From Verrucomicrobiota bacterium (lineage in GTDB: Bacteria; Verrucomicrobiota; Kiritimatiellia; UBA8416; JABMPJ01), in NCBI GenBank assembly GCA_018648805.1, contig JABGQM010000025.1, positions 1 through 64,000 on the forward strand: a stretch of 64,000 bases of DNA, in the 5' to 3' direction. The notes beneath the pieces were generated by a model. The model was not told the DNA's origin, did not search any database, and saw only the letters and a list, made by a program, of their open reading frames with translations. Positions 24,435 through 35,600 of this stretch are shown piece by piece. Each line of letters begins with the position of its first letter. Position 1 is the first letter of the stretch. The translations under genes and the position numbers were made by a program.

Positions 24435-25816
24435 AATTCGATATTCCTTTGCGGTTTGATTTCAAAGTGATGCCTCAAGGGCTTGCGCAGTTCATTGATC
24501 TGTTTTTCGAAATCAGCGATCTGTTTGTCCAGCCCAGCCAGTGCAGCTGCATTGCCACCCTTCAACTGAACATTGCGCCAGCGGTTCAGGTATATGTCGT
24601 TCTTTTTGAACACCAGAGCCAAGAGTTTATCCGCCTGCGCACTGGCCGGAGTTGTAACCTTAGCCAGGTTGGTGCAGGCTTTGCCCGCTTTGGATGTGAT
24701 CGTGACGACGCTCTTTCCGTCAATCAAAACGTCATACTCACCATCAGCCAACCCTTTTACGCAAACCAGGTAGCGGTTGAGGTCGCAGGTGATGCTGGCG
24801 AGATTGAGTGCGTTGAGGGCGCGCTTGTCAATAGGCATGGGTAGCGCCTTGTCAAGACGATCGAATGCGAGAACGCCGTCTTTGTATGACATATTGGAGA
24901 CCGTGCAGTTTTCCGTAACAATCTTCTTCGCAGAAGGAGTGTCCCGCTTAGCGGATGTATCAATCACCACGGAGGACACCAGTGCGGGTGCCTGAAGCGC
25001 CTTGAGTATCGCCCAGGCCATAACGGTGTGTCCGCATGGACCGGGGTGAACCGTATCGCCTTCGCCAATGTTCTGGGTCTGTCCCTCGCTCCGCTTGCAG
25101 ATGACCTCCATAAACGGACCGAATTGATCAGCAAATGCAGCACCCTCCGCAGCGGCGACCGCTTTGAGTCCGTCAGAGAATTTGCGCAGAGCCTGGTTGC
25201 GGGGATCCTTGTCGAGACCTTGCTTCAGATCCTCAATGGGTTGCGGTGTGAGCAGGGCAACGCGGGCGCCGTTCTTCTTCAGAACACGCACAATCTCCTC
25301 CTGGCTGCGTTTATAGACGCGGAACCTATCTGGACAGAACGCTTGATAGCCGTGGTCATTCATGCCGAAGTTGACGGTGACGACCGTGGGCTTCAGCGGA
25401 AGCACATCACGTTCGAGACCCTTGCTGACAGACTCGGCAACGATCTTGTCAAGGATGTCCCCGGTGGCAGCAAACAGTTTGGCCTCATCGGTCCACCAGC
25501 GTTTCTTCAGCCATGCGGTATCGCGGTTCCATCCTGTGTTACGGAAGGTCAGCTTGTATTCGGGGAATCGGGTCAGGGCGTAGGCTTCAATATAGGTGGT
25601 GTAGAGCCTCTGCTGCGTAATGCTGTCGCCCAGAAACACGACTCGATCGTTGTCTCTGACAAAGAAGCCGCCATCCGTTGCATTCGCGCCGGCACCGGCT
25701 TCCGGACAGGATTCAGCATCGGAATAGTCACAGTCCTGGCTGTAGGCTGTGCTTAGCGTTAGTACAATCGCCAGAAAGGCTGCGGGTATAAGCTGTTTCA
25801 CAACGACCTCTCTCAC
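24431..25816 (-). CDS. SGNH/GDSL-type esterase, secreted
   Basis: 461 residues. GDSL blocks are visible: block I VVFLGDSITQQ (Ser65), block III GMNDHG, block V DTVHPGPCGH with the Asp-His pair. The C-terminal third has a separate beta domain and ends in a coiled coil (LAGLDKQIADFEKQINELRKPL). Probably a carbohydrate acetylesterase. GTG 25816 gives a 4-nt overlap with the upstream gene; GTG 25801 (AGAGAGG upstream) yields a cleaner signal peptide MKQLIPAAFLAIVLTLSTAYS. Confidence 0.85.
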   Translation of the reverse strand: MREVVVKQLIPAAFLAIVLTLSTAYSQDCDYSDAESCPEAGAGANATDGGFFVRDNDRVVFLGDSITQQRLYTTYIEAYALTRFPEYKLTFRNTGWNRDTAWLKKRWWTDEAKLFAATGDILDKIVAESVSKGLERDVLPLKPTVVTVNFGMNDHGYQAFCPDRFRVYKRSQEEIVRVLKKNGARVALLTPQPIEDLKQGLDKDPRNQALRKFSDGLKAVAAAEGAAFADQFGPFMEVICKRSEGQTQNIGEGDTVHPGPCGHTVMAWAILKALQAPALVSSVVIDTSAKRDTPSAKKIVTENCTVSNMSYKDGVLAFDRLDKALPMPIDKRALNALNLASITCDLNRYLVCVKGLADGEYDVLIDGKSVVTITSKAGKACTNLAKVTTPASAQADKLLALVFKKNDIYLNRWRNVQLKGGNAAALAGLDKQIADFEKQINELRKPLRHHFEIKPQRNIEL

Positions 25817-27627
25817 TCGGCGGTCTCTTCAAGAATCCTGGCGCTTTCGCGCAAGATCGACGAGCTCTCATGGAGCCCTCCGCGACGGTTACGCGCCAGC
25901 CACTGCTCGTCATGGCTCATGATGAGTCCCTGCAGCTCCTGCCGGAGTTGATCCGCTCCGACATCGCCGAAGCGCCTGAAGCGGCCACGGTTAATGGCGT
26001 GGCGGCTCATGGCCAGCGCATGTGAGAGCTCGTGCATGACAAGCGGGGCATCCGGGCCGACGGGGCGGGCGCTGTGCAGATCCGTGGTGAGCTTGTCCAA
26101 CCATGCCTCGGCCCGATTGAACTGGGCCCGCGTCAGCTTGGATACAACTCCCCCGGGAAGCCTTTGCCGCTGCATCATCAGCCCGATGGGGGAACAGTTG
26201 AAACGCTGGGCCCCTTGCAGACGGTTGGGCGTGCGACCAAGGTCAAGGCAGAACTGCCCCAGCGTGCCCGTTGGGTCCTGGAAGAAATGACGACTGATCG
26301 CACCCGCCAAATCGACGTTCCGGTTGTTCTTCAGGTTCCAGCTATAGGCGGCTCCTGCCGCAAAGCCGACGTAGCTGACCGGTAGGGTCTGGTGGTGACC
26401 GCCATCGCCCCAATCGGTGTTGAGATAGCCCGTCGCGCCATACTTGAGCCCGTTGCGTGCCGCATTCTCCAGGTTGGCGAGGCAGTTATCGGTCCGGCCC
26501 GTGACGCTGTTCCAGGTGCTGGTTCCGGGGCAGACGTGGAATTCAATGCCCGCCTCGGCAAAGACCGGGCACTCCTTCGCATAGGGATGGTCGGCACCAT
26601 ACCCCCAGTTGAGCGCCAGGATGTCCTGTGGCAGCTCCTTGACCAGTTCGGGCTGATGCAGAATGATGTCGCCCCAGAACTGCATACGCCGTCCCTTTTT
26701 GGCGCAGAGGGCGTGGATCTTCGTGATGAAGTCCAGATAGACGGCCGTGGTGCTGCTCTTGGCGGCGCGTGCCTTACTGCGCCCCTTGCCGAGCTCAAAC
26801 GTCTCATCGCAGCCCACGTTGAATGTGCTGGAAGAGAAGTTGGGCAGCATCTCGTCATAGAGCCCTTCCAGGAACTTGATGCTGGCATTGTTGGGGGCCA
26901 GGCAGCCCGGCCGGGGATTTTCCGGGCACTCCGCCAGGTGGCGGTACTCGGGATGTTTGAGCCAGCGTTCGAAGTGACCAAACGAGTTGAAGTTCGGAAC
27001 GAGTTCGACGAAGCGGTCGGCACAGTACTGGTCGAGTTCCTGAATCTCCTCGTGGGTCATGGGGCTGGCATCGTGCCAGACGGCCTGATGTGCCGAGAAG
27101 GCGAAGGTGTGTTCCGTGTAGAGCTGGAGCTGGTTGAGGCGCATGCCGGCGAGCCGGTCAACCAGCTGCTTGCAGGTTGCCATAGTGGGCATCTTGCAGC
27201 GGCTCACATCCATCATCACGCCCCGCGCGGGGAAGTCGGGTGCATCACTGATGGTCAGCGCCGGCGGTGTCGAACCAAACTGCTCGATCAACTGTACGAC
27301 GGCCAGTATGCCGTAGAAGGCTCCCGCTTCACCACCGGCAGTCAGTTGGCGCTTGGCCTCGCTGAGTATCAGCTCGAAGCCCTGCTCGGGCCGCTTCCCG
27401 GCGCCGAGACGGATCTCCAGCAGTACCTCGCCCGACTGCGGCGCGGCCTGTGCCACGCGTAGCTGGCGGTTGAGGGTCCGGCCGATGGTAGCCGCGCTCT
27501 CCTGCACACGCTCACGCAGCCGGCGGCTGCAGCCCTGCGGCAGCACGATCCAGGTGGCCCGGGACAGATCAAGCCGACTCTTCTGTACCGAAATGGTCCG
27601 GGGGGCGGGAAATAGGTTCACTGTCAT
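25813..27627 (-). CDS. GH20-like beta-N-acetylhexosaminidase
   Basis: 604 residues, no signal peptide. An N-terminal GH20b-like domain (residues 1-130) precedes a TIM barrel starting at DFPARGVMMDVSRCKMPT. The catalytic Asp-Glu pair is D274-E275 in FNVGCDETFELG; most GH20 enzymes have GGDE there, so the GCDE variant is notable. Conserved YTEHTFAF and QFWGDIILH follow. It should release terminal GlcNAc/GalNAc. It overlaps the downstream esterase gene by 4 nt. Confidence 0.82.
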   Translation of the reverse strand: MTVNLFPAPRTISVQKSRLDLSRATWIVLPQGCSRRLRERVQESAATIGRTLNRQLRVAQAAPQSGEVLLEIRLGAGKRPEQGFELILSEAKRQLTAGGEAGAFYGILAVVQLIEQFGSTPPALTISDAPDFPARGVMMDVSRCKMPTMATCKQLVDRLAGMRLNQLQLYTEHTFAFSAHQAVWHDASPMTHEEIQELDQYCADRFVELVPNFNSFGHFERWLKHPEYRHLAECPENPRPGCLAPNNASIKFLEGLYDEMLPNFSSSTFNVGCDETFELGKGRSKARAAKSSTTAVYLDFITKIHALCAKKGRRMQFWGDIILHQPELVKELPQDILALNWGYGADHPYAKECPVFAEAGIEFHVCPGTSTWNSVTGRTDNCLANLENAARNGLKYGATGYLNTDWGDGGHHQTLPVSYVGFAAGAAYSWNLKNNRNVDLAGAISRHFFQDPTGTLGQFCLDLGRTPNRLQGAQRFNCSPIGLMMQRQRLPGGVVSKLTRAQFNRAEAWLDKLTTDLHSARPVGPDAPLVMHELSHALAMSRHAINRGRFRRFGDVGADQLRQELQGLIMSHDEQWLARNRRGGLHESSSILRESARILEETAE

Positions 27628-27691
27628 TAGTCGTTATCCTTGTTGATGAGCGCGTTCTCGTTAAAGCGATTCCCCTCTTCATTGGCATCTC

Positions 27692-30217
27692 TCAATACGT
27701 ATCCACCAGGCTCCGGACCACCAGTTTCGCTTTGAACTGAGCCAGTGCCAGTTTGCGTTTGGGGCGAACCGTTACCGTCTCGCTCACACCGGGACGCAGA
27801 TGGAAGAAGTTGTTGCTGAAGGAAGCATCCGAGCCCTGCAGCTCGAGCCACGTCCAGAGGGCCGGGCGTTTGGAGCTGAGCGCCAGCTCAAAGCTGCCGT
27901 CTTCATTCGCCTTGATCACCGCTTGCCCGCCGGGCTTCTCATTCAGCTCAAGATGCTTGGGCCTCGCAAAGAGAACCATATTGCGCTGTGTGGGCTCGCC
28001 CGCTGTCTCAAGCTCGAGCCAGACGATCAGGTCGTTGGCGGTCTGCTTCTCGATCAGAGATTTCAGCTTGAGCGACTTGACCTTGCGGTTGCCGTTGATC
28101 GGCGTCTTCAGCGTCTTACTGCCGGAGAGCAGCGCTTGCCCTGCGGCATCGGTCACACACCAGGAGACTGTCGCATCCAGCGCCTTCAACCGGTCGCTCG
28201 TGACGTGAATCTCCACCGTTCCGGCCTCCTTATCTTCCAACCCACTCACAAGCACCGGAGCAAAGAACGCCTTTGCCATGTAGTGCAGTGCCTTCCAGCG
28301 GCCATGGAAGTCGATCGAGGCCCAGCTCGCCACCGGCCAGCAGTCGTTGAGCTGCCAGTAGAGCGTCCCCATGCCGCGCGGCATCGAGCGGCGCCAGTGC
28401 TCGCAGGCATACTTGATCGCCATGCCCTGCAGAATCTGGGAGAGCCAGAGCGTATTATCAAAGCCTAGCGGCAGCTTGAACCAGTCGAGCATGTACTGCA
28501 TGATCGTGGTGTTGCCAATGCCGCTACGCTGATGGTGCTCCATGATGCGCGAGGTGATGTTGCGGTCGCCCGGCGCGGTACAGCCGTTGATTGTCCTGGG
28601 TTCAGGAAACGACTGGAAGCCAAACTCGCTGTTGAAACGGTGTTCACATGTGCGGTACCACTCGAAGGGTTTGCCCCCATGCCAGACATCCCAGAGGTGG
28701 GCATCACCACTGGTGGGGTGGTTGACTTCCTTCCGGTCGGCCCCGGGCGAATGCGGACTGGCGGGCCAGTAGGCGCGCTCCGGGTCAAGCTTGCCGATGA
28801 CGTCAGGAAGCAGCTTGTCGAAGAGCTTACTGTAGTCTTTCCATGACATAGCATAGTGGGTCCAGGTATCGCTCACCAGCCCGGGCTCCAGCTCGTTGTT
28901 GCCGCACCACAGGGCGATGGATGGATGATGACGCAGGCGCCTGACATTGTCGCAGGCCTCGGCCTTGACGGTGGCCATGAACGCCTTGTCGAAAGTCGGA
29001 TATGCTGAGCAGGCAAACATGAAGTCCTGCCACACACAGATCCCCAGTTCGTCGCAGAGATCGTAGAAGTGGTCATCCTCATAGATGCCGCCACCCCAGA
29101 CGCGCAGCATGTTCATGTTGGCCGCCGCGGTCGCCTCCAGCAGCATGCGGTAATGCTTCCCGGTCATGCGCGCCAAAATGGCATCGGCGGGGATCCAGTT
29201 GGCGCCCTTGGCGAAGAAGGGCACACCGTTGACCACGAACTGGAACGACTCGCCCCATTCATCCGGGTGACAGTCCAGCTCCAGCGTGCGCAGACCGATG
29301 CGTTTGGTCAGGGCGTCGAGTGTATTCCCTGCGCCGTCGAGCAGATCCACGGTCACGTCGTAGAGCGGCTGTTGGCCCATGGTGTTGGGCCACCAGAGCT
29401 GCGGGTCATTGACGGTGAGCGTTGCCGTCCCCGAATTGCCCCGCAGCTTGATATCACTCTGAGTGATCGTATGGCCTTCAAGCGCAATCGTCGCGACCAG
29501 CCTCGCGCTTGGCAAGCGCGGGCTACCTGTAGCCCGCTCTCGCCGAGAGCGCGGCATCCCAGACACGCCGTCCAACGCAAGGGGCTCGACCTTCGTATTG
29601 ACAGTCAGCCCCACCCTGCCCTCCTGGCTGTGATCCTGCAGGATCGCCACGTCGGTAAGCCGGGCCGTGTCCACACCGATCAGCTCAATATCACGCCAGA
29701 TCCCGCAGGTGACCGCGTGCAGCCCCCAATCCCAATCGAAGTTGCACTGTTCCTTGCGGATCCAGTTGCGCTTATGCGCGAACCAGGACGGCAGCCTGCG
29801 CTGCTTGCCCTTGGCCCGGCAGTACTTCATGGCCGAAGAGAATGAGATGGCAATGGTGTTGTTGCCGGCCATGAGCAAGGATTTCACATCCCACTCCCAG
29901 GTGCGGAACATGTTATCGGTGGTGGCGATCTTCCTGCCGTTGATCCTGACCGTGGCAAGGGTGTCCAGCCCATGGCACTTCAAGAACAGCTGCTCCCGCT
30001 TGAGCAGGGTCTTGCTCACAGAGAACTCCCGGCTGTAGACCCAGTCGCTTTCGCCGATCCACTTACACTGCTCCTCGTTGTCGCGGTAGTAGGGGTCGGG
30101 AATCTGCTTTGCCTTGAGCAGATCCTTGTAGACATCGCCCGGCACCATGGCCGGGATGGAGATCTCTCGTTCCTTGCACGCGGCGCTCCATTTGCCATTC
30201 AGGCTCTGCTTCTGCAT
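27692..30217 (-). CDS. GH2 beta-mannosidase
   Basis: 841 residues, no signal peptide. N-terminal jelly-roll ([20 protein letters not shown]), Ig-like domain and TIM barrel. Catalytic acid/base is E442 in [11 protein letters not shown] and the nucleophile E531 in [23 protein letters not shown] is the usual GH2 signature. It should cleave terminal beta-mannosyl residues. Residues about 219-240 are an in-frame insertion encoded by three abutting hairpins (29505-29550). AGGAGAG precedes the ATG. Confidence 0.92.
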   Translation of the reverse strand: MQKQSLNGKWSAACKEREISIPAMVPGDVYKDLLKAKQIPDPYYRDNEEQCKWIGESDWVYSREFSVSKTLLKREQLFLKCHGLDTLATVRINGRKIATTDNMFRTWEWDVKSLLMAGNNTIAISFSSAMKYCRAKGKQRRLPSWFAHKRNWIRKEQCNFDWDWGLHAVTCGIWRDIELIGVDTARLTDVAILQDHSQEGRVGLTVNTKVEPLALDGVSGMPRSRRERATGSPRLPSARLVATIALEGHTITQSDIKLRGNSGTATLTVNDPQLWWPNTMGQQPLYDVTVDLLDGAGNTLDALTKRIGLRTLELDCHPDEWGESFQFVVNGVPFFAKGANWIPADAILARMTGKHYRMLLEATAAANMNMLRVWGGGIYEDDHFYDLCDELGICVWQDFMFACSAYPTFDKAFMATVKAEACDNVRRLRHHPSIALWCGNNELEPGLVSDTWTHYAMSWKDYSKLFDKLLPDVIGKLDPERAYWPASPHSPGADRKEVNHPTSGDAHLWDVWHGGKPFEWYRTCEHRFNSEFGFQSFPEPRTINGCTAPGDRNITSRIMEHHQRSGIGNTTIMQYMLDWFKLPLGFDNTLWLSQILQGMAIKYACEHWRRSMPRGMGTLYWQLNDCWPVASWASIDFHGRWKALHYMAKAFFAPVLVSGLEDKEAGTVEIHVTSDRLKALDATVSWCVTDAAGQALLSGSKTLKTPINGNRKVKSLKLKSLIEKQTANDLIVWLELETAGEPTQRNMVLFARPKHLELNEKPGGQAVIKANEDGSFELALSSKRPALWTWLELQGSDASFSNNFFHLRPGVSETVTVRPKRKLALAQFKAKLVVRSLVDTY
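29505..29550. repeat. Three abutting perfect hairpins inside the beta-mannosidase gene
   Basis: 29505-29519, 29520-29535 and 29536-29550 are each perfect palindromic stems (GCGCTTG/CAAGCGC, GGGCTAC/GTAGCCC, GCTCTCG/CGAGAGC) with no spacer between them. The 46 nt encode a basic, low-complexity loop in an Ig-like domain region. Confidence 0.85.
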
Positions 30218-30345
30218 GTCGCTCTCCTCAAATCGCTGTTACTGATAGGACTTTGCGGGTCTTCCGCAGAATCTGTGGGTACATTGTGGTCTTCTCCCGT
30301 ACTCAAGACTGACGAAGCAAGTGGTTTAAGCGCATCAGAGCCGGA

Positions 30346-30636
30346 TCACACCTTTGGGAAATCCGAATATAGCCCAATGATCTCGTTATCGCCAATCTCA
30401 GTATCTTTGCAGTGGGTCACCAGGATCAGCCCGGCCGGATCGACAGACGACCGCGTCCGAATCCTGTTCCCTCTGATAACCAGTCCCGTGCACCCCTCAG
30501 CCTCTACCGCGAGTCCCTCTTCAGCGACAACAATCTCGTTGTCCAGGATCCGCACGTTGCGGTGCACACCGCTGTTCGGCTTGCTGAAGTGCGGACTTAA
30601 TCGTACGGCTGTCTGCTTGCTGTCTGTGTCGGGCAT
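30346..30636 (-). CDS. Short right-handed beta-helix protein, probably a remnant
   Basis: 96 residues with parallel beta-helix coils: RNVRILDNEIVVAEEG, TGLVIRGNRIRTRSS, KDTEIGDNEIIG. These look like the C-terminal coils of a much larger pectate-lyase/GH28-like protein, so the gene is likely a truncated remnant, though AAGGAGA lies 6 nt upstream of its ATG. It fills the short space between two glycosidase genes. Confidence 0.6.
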   Translation of the reverse strand: MPDTDSKQTAVRLSPHFSKPNSGVHRNVRILDNEIVVAEEGLAVEAEGCTGLVIRGNRIRTRSSVDPAGLILVTHCKDTEIGDNEIIGLYSDFPKV

Positions 30637-30654
30637 GGCGCTCTCCTTCCTTAC

Positions 30655-32352
30655 TTAGCGGTTAAGGCGTTCCGCCAACAAGATGTAAACACTTGAGGTC
30701 CACGTGTAGGCCGGACAGCAGAGCGGATCCCCGGTGAGTGCGTTGTAGTTCTCGGGGAACATGCTCTTATCCGCCATCTTGCAGAAGCGTTGTGCCACGT
30801 CATCTGCCAGTTCACCGAAGCCGGCACGGTCCAGACCGGTCACGGCGATGTAGGTGGCCGGCGCCCAGATCGGTCCCTGCCAGTAGCCATTCTCACGATA
30901 CAGCGGACTATCCACTCGTTCCGTCGCCAGCCCCCATTCGGTCAGGTGCGGCTCGATACCAGCCTTCAACGACTCGCGTTCTTCGGCCGATAAGCGCTCA
31001 CCAAGAATGATGGCCAGCCAGGGAACAAGACTCATCGGTTTGATCGTCTTGCCGCTGATGCCGTTGCGGGGGACGAACTGATCATCCTCCCACAGCGTCT
31101 TGTGCATCGCGTCGAATAGCTTGTCAGCCCTGGACTGCCACTCTTTGGCCTCATCGTCTCTACTGAGTTCTTTCGCCAGCTCAGCCAGGCATTCCATCTG
31201 CAACACCAACAGCGCTGACAGATCCGGTGCTTCCAACGGTACGCCGACCCTGAACATGGTGCTGTTGTCCCAGCCGGAGTCATTGCCGTGCAGATAGTAC
31301 GGCAATTCCTCGCCCGCCAGCACACGGTGCGTCATCCACCAGTTCGCCTGCCCACTCAGAGATGCGTACATGGTTTCCATCATAGCGTGCGACGGCCGTT
31401 CCGGCATGCGTTTGAGCATCTCACCGAAGATCCAGCCATGTACGGGCGGCTTGGAAAAGCTGTAGGTGATGCTCTGGTCGTTGATGCTGTCGGGATAGCA
31501 GCCGAACTCATCCTGCTGATCCACCATGGTGAGCATCTGGTCCAGAGCCAGCTGCGGGTGTCCGGCGGCCAGGGCCAGGGCATTGAACGCGTGGTCCCAA
31601 CTCCAGACGCTGCACATGGTAAACTTGCTCATCAACAGCGTCGGACGCTTCACCAGGCCACAAGCCTCAACCGTTGCGCCCCAGTTCACGTAGCTCGCCA
31701 GCAGATGCGTTTTTCGATCCTGTTCGCGAACAGCAGGCATGGCCGCGACGAAGTCATCGAACGCTTTGGTCGTTGCCGCCAGGCAGTCATCGAACCCTGG
31801 CCGCTCCGGACGCACCCACGTACTGGCGAACTTGTCGACGGCCAATTCCCATTCCCCGTCATCGGCGGGGATGATCTCCAGGATATTGGGGAATACCGGC
31901 TGGGTCGGAACCAGTTGGTGTAGCGTGCCTGAACCCTTCAATACCTCAACCTGGTAGCGCCGCTCGAACGGCTTGTTGATGGCGAAGAGATTCTCGCCGC
32001 AGTAGTAGGCCAGTTCCCGCTGTCCGAACTGGATCCCAACATTTCGCCCACGGAAGCGAACCGTTTGGGTATTCTCAAAACAGATCTCAACAACGCCGTC
32101 GCCGTGGGACAATGTCAGCCGTGCGGGCGTTGCGGTGATCTGCGGTGCGACACACTCGCCGTCTTTCAGAAGGCGGATCGGGAAGAGATCACCGCCGCCG
32201 CAATGGTGATGGCGAAACCAGACCTCCTCCTGCTCTTTGGGTATGGAAATGGAATTCCAGGATCCGAAGCAGGTGAATGGGATTCGGTGAAGATCGAATA
32301 CAGTATCGTCGAGATGTGTTGCTGCAGGACCAACGGGGATATCAATAGACAT
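30655..32352 (-). CDS. GH63/MGH1-like (alpha/alpha)6-barrel glycosidase
   Basis: 565 residues, cytoplasmic. N-terminal beta-sandwich followed by an (alpha/alpha)6 barrel with SVWSWDHAFNALAL (about 245), DSGWDNST (about 355), YWQGPIWAPA (about 505) and ENYNALTGDPL (about 545). These are motifs of GH63 and mannosylglycerate-hydrolase-like enzymes, which act on alpha-glucosyl or alpha-mannosyl linkages. The substrate is not predictable. Confidence 0.85.
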   Translation of the reverse strand: MSIDIPVGPAATHLDDTVFDLHRIPFTCFGSWNSISIPKEQEEVWFRHHHCGGGDLFPIRLLKDGECVAPQITATPARLTLSHGDGVVEICFENTQTVRFRGRNVGIQFGQRELAYYCGENLFAINKPFERRYQVEVLKGSGTLHQLVPTQPVFPNILEIIPADDGEWELAVDKFASTWVRPERPGFDDCLAATTKAFDDFVAAMPAVREQDRKTHLLASYVNWGATVEACGLVKRPTLLMSKFTMCSVWSWDHAFNALALAAGHPQLALDQMLTMVDQQDEFGCYPDSINDQSITYSFSKPPVHGWIFGEMLKRMPERPSHAMMETMYASLSGQANWWMTHRVLAGEELPYYLHGNDSGWDNSTMFRVGVPLEAPDLSALLVLQMECLAELAKELSRDDEAKEWQSRADKLFDAMHKTLWEDDQFVPRNGISGKTIKPMSLVPWLAIILGERLSAEERESLKAGIEPHLTEWGLATERVDSPLYRENGYWQGPIWAPATYIAVTGLDRAGFGELADDVAQRFCKMADKSMFPENYNALTGDPLCCPAYTWTSSVYILLAERLNR

Positions 32353-32377
32353 GGTGAAACTTCCTTTTCTTTAGGGT

Positions 32378-32623
32378 CTTCCGGGTTTAGCGGGTTTTAT
32401 TTCATTGGCCATTATGCACGTGTCCTCGAAACGGCCACACCGACGAAGCGTAACCGACGAAGTGTGGGACAAAGAATGCGACGAAGTGTGTGCTTCGCGC
32501 TTCTTCCTACACTTCGTCGCCACGCTTAGTCCTCATACACTTCGTCCAACTGCTTAGTCGGCCGATGCACCTCAAGTGCTCTGACACTATTCTCAATAGA
32601 AAATCCCCCGCTAAATCCGGAAG
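32378..32623. repeat. GACGAAG-iteron element with 17-bp terminal inverted repeats
   Basis: CTTCCGGGTTTAGCGGG (32378-32394) and CCCGCTAAATCCGGAAG (32607-32623) are inverted copies with one mismatch. Inside, GACGAAGYGT occurs three times direct and ACACTTCGTC twice inverted (about 32434-32550). It separates two glycosidase genes. Confidence 0.7.
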
Positions 32624-32633
32624 CGCCTATTTT

Positions 32634-35600
32634 TCAATCCAGATCGCAATCCAGATTCTGTTCGAACTTCATCGTTTTAGGTTTTACATAGGCATCGCCC
32701 AGCGCCTGGGTCGTCGAGCAAAACTGCTGTCGGGACAACGCCAGTGCCGCAGCATCTGCCATTGCGGGAGCCAGACCAAAGGTAAAGCGGAAATCATGGG
32801 GCCTGAGTTCATACTGCTCTTCAGGCTCAGGACCGCAGGAGAAGCTGCCGAGCCCGCGCATTTTGTAGTCGATATACAGATAATTCTTTTCTGATTTCTT
32901 CAGCTCGTTTCTGTGACGCGCGTTGATCAGGTCCTCGAGCGAATAATCGTGATAGGAAAAGCCGAACGTATCACTACCGATGACCGTCACTCCCGAGTTT
33001 TTATCGTCAGATAGCGTGGCAAAACTGTTTTCGAAACGGGTACCGTTCTCCTGGGGAACATCGTACATAAAGTTCATCTTTTCCACCCGATCCCGGTACA
33101 GGCCGAATGGTGCGGATGCCTTGCGGTCGCAATAGTTCTCCCCGGGCCCGCGCCCCCACCAGGACACGTCACGGAAGCTCTTTTCCATAGGGAATACAAC
33201 ACCTATCCGCGGCAGGACCTCTGCCATATTACCGTAGGGGCGGCCGTTAATTTCTATCAGGATAAAACCACCATGATAGATCCGGTAATTCATTTCTATA
33301 TAGAACCCCGCAAAACGTCCCGTTGGCAACGCCTTGCCGACGGCTTTCACGTGAACGGCATCATGCTCCTGCTTGCACGACATCCCTTCACAATGATATT
33401 CGAAATGACGCAGGAAGATGCTGTCCCATTCGGCGATGCGGCGCAGGCTCCAGCCTACAATGCCGTCATTGTCAATCGGCGCGCGGTAGAAGTTCAGTTT
33501 CATCGGGGCATCAATAAGAACCTGGCCGTCCTTGACGAAACGGGACAACAGACCACTCTCGAAGGTTAAAGAGACATCACGGTCATGGATGGAAATGCAT
33601 CTGTCACGCTCTTCGATTGCAGGCTCAAAGGCTGCCGGGGAGAACAGTTCTTTCTTTGCATGTATGGGCAGTGTGAACTGCTTGTTTGAGATGGTCTTCT
33701 CACCCTCACAGAAATGCAGGTCCAGACGGTAAGTGGCACCGCTCTTTGGTGCTGCCACGGACAGGTCCAAGTCCGGCATGAACATTTCGTGGGGCGCGAG
33801 CGGTGGCAGGCGCATCTCGCCCTGGCGCAGAATGTTGTAGTCCTCGAGTATTTCCCAGCGCATCTCAAGATAATCCAATGCGCGGAACGCATTGGTATTG
33901 GTGATCTTCAGCTTACCGTCCGACAAAGTCGCATAGGCGGGAGAAAGCACTTCTTTGTATTCTAGCAGAGACGGTTTTGGCGTGCCGTCGGAGATGCAAA
34001 AGCCGTCCATTGAAAAGTTCGCCCAGTGATTGATGTCGCCGAAATCACCACCGTATTGATAGTAGGGATTGCCCTCTGGATCCTCGCGAAAGAAGCCGTG
34101 GTTTTTGAATTCCCAGGCAAAACCACCGCACATGTGCGGATGCGTATATATGTAATCCCAGTAATCCTCGAGCAATCCCGGGCTGTTGCCCATGGCGTGG
34201 GCATATTCAATCAGCAGGACCGGTTCGCCCTCCTCTTCAAAGCTCATCAGCGATTCCATGTTACAGTAGCCGTTGCTGCGGAGGTCGCAGTTCTTCGGGT
34301 TTCTACTGTCATCCTGTACGTGAATCACTATTTTGCGGTGGGGCAACGCTTTGAGCCAGTCGGCGCATTTATCGAGGTTAGGGCCGCATCCAGTCTCGTT
34401 GCCCAGCGACCACATAAATACGCACGTGTCGTTCTTGTCGCGCGCCACCATGCGCTGTATGCGATCAACATACGCATCCAACCAGAGAGGGTCCTTGCTC
34501 AAATATCCCTGGTCGCCCGTGACCGAACAACCGTGTGTCTCCAAGTCGCACTCATTCATGACATACAGACCCAGTTCAGAAGCGATCTCATAGAAGGCAG
34601 GATGGTTCGGATAATGGGCGCAACGGATGGCGTTCATATTGTGGTCTTTGATTAGACGCAGCTCCTGCTCAATCATGGAGACGGTGATCGCTTGACCGTT
34701 CTTGGGGTCGTGTTCGTGACGATTGATGCCCTTAATGAGAACCGGACTCTCATTAACCAGGACATGATTACCTCGTACTGCGGAAGTGGTCAGTCCGACC
34801 TGCTTGCTGTGTGTCTCGACCGTCATCCCGTCTTTCTGCAATTCGACAGTCACGTCGTACAAGTGCGGGATCTCGGCATTCCATAACGTAGGATCGTTGA
34901 TCTTGAAGATGCAGGAGAGTTCTTCCGACGCGTCCAGGATCCTTTTCTCTCCATCAACCGTAATGGCTACGCGGTATCCCCTTTCACCATGATAGGTCAA
35001 TGCCAAGTCAACGTATATGGCGGCAAGGTCGCTTGCTAGCTCATAGTCCCACACCGAAACGTCGTTTACATGATGTAACGTCACATCACGAAATATTCCG
35101 CTGGCAAGAAGCATATCCTGATTTTCAAGGTAGGAACCGTCGCAGTAGGTGAATACCTTTATCGCCAGTGTATTGTTGCCTTCGCGGACCACGCTGGTGA
35201 CGTCAAATTCGGCAGGCAGCCGGCTTCCTTTGGAGAATCCAATAAAGGTGCCATTGCAATAGACACAGAAAGCGCTGTTCACGCCCCCAAAGTAAAGAAT
35301 CGTTCGGGCGGTTCTCTTTTGCAGCGTGAAAGTACGCCGATAGTATCCTACCGGGTTTTCATTGCCAACGTGGGGAGGATTGAACGGAAAGGGATAGTCA
35401 ATGTTGGTATATTTTACATTACCATAGCCATGATACTGCCACATGGAGGGGACAGCCAACGTGTCCCATGCCGTGTCGTCATAATCTTCATCATAGAAGT
35501 TAGAAATGCAATCTGTCTGCTCGTAACAGAACCGGTACTCCCCGTTCAGGCATTGCAACAGGATGGATTCGTCCTTATTGCGGTAATACACACCTGTTTT

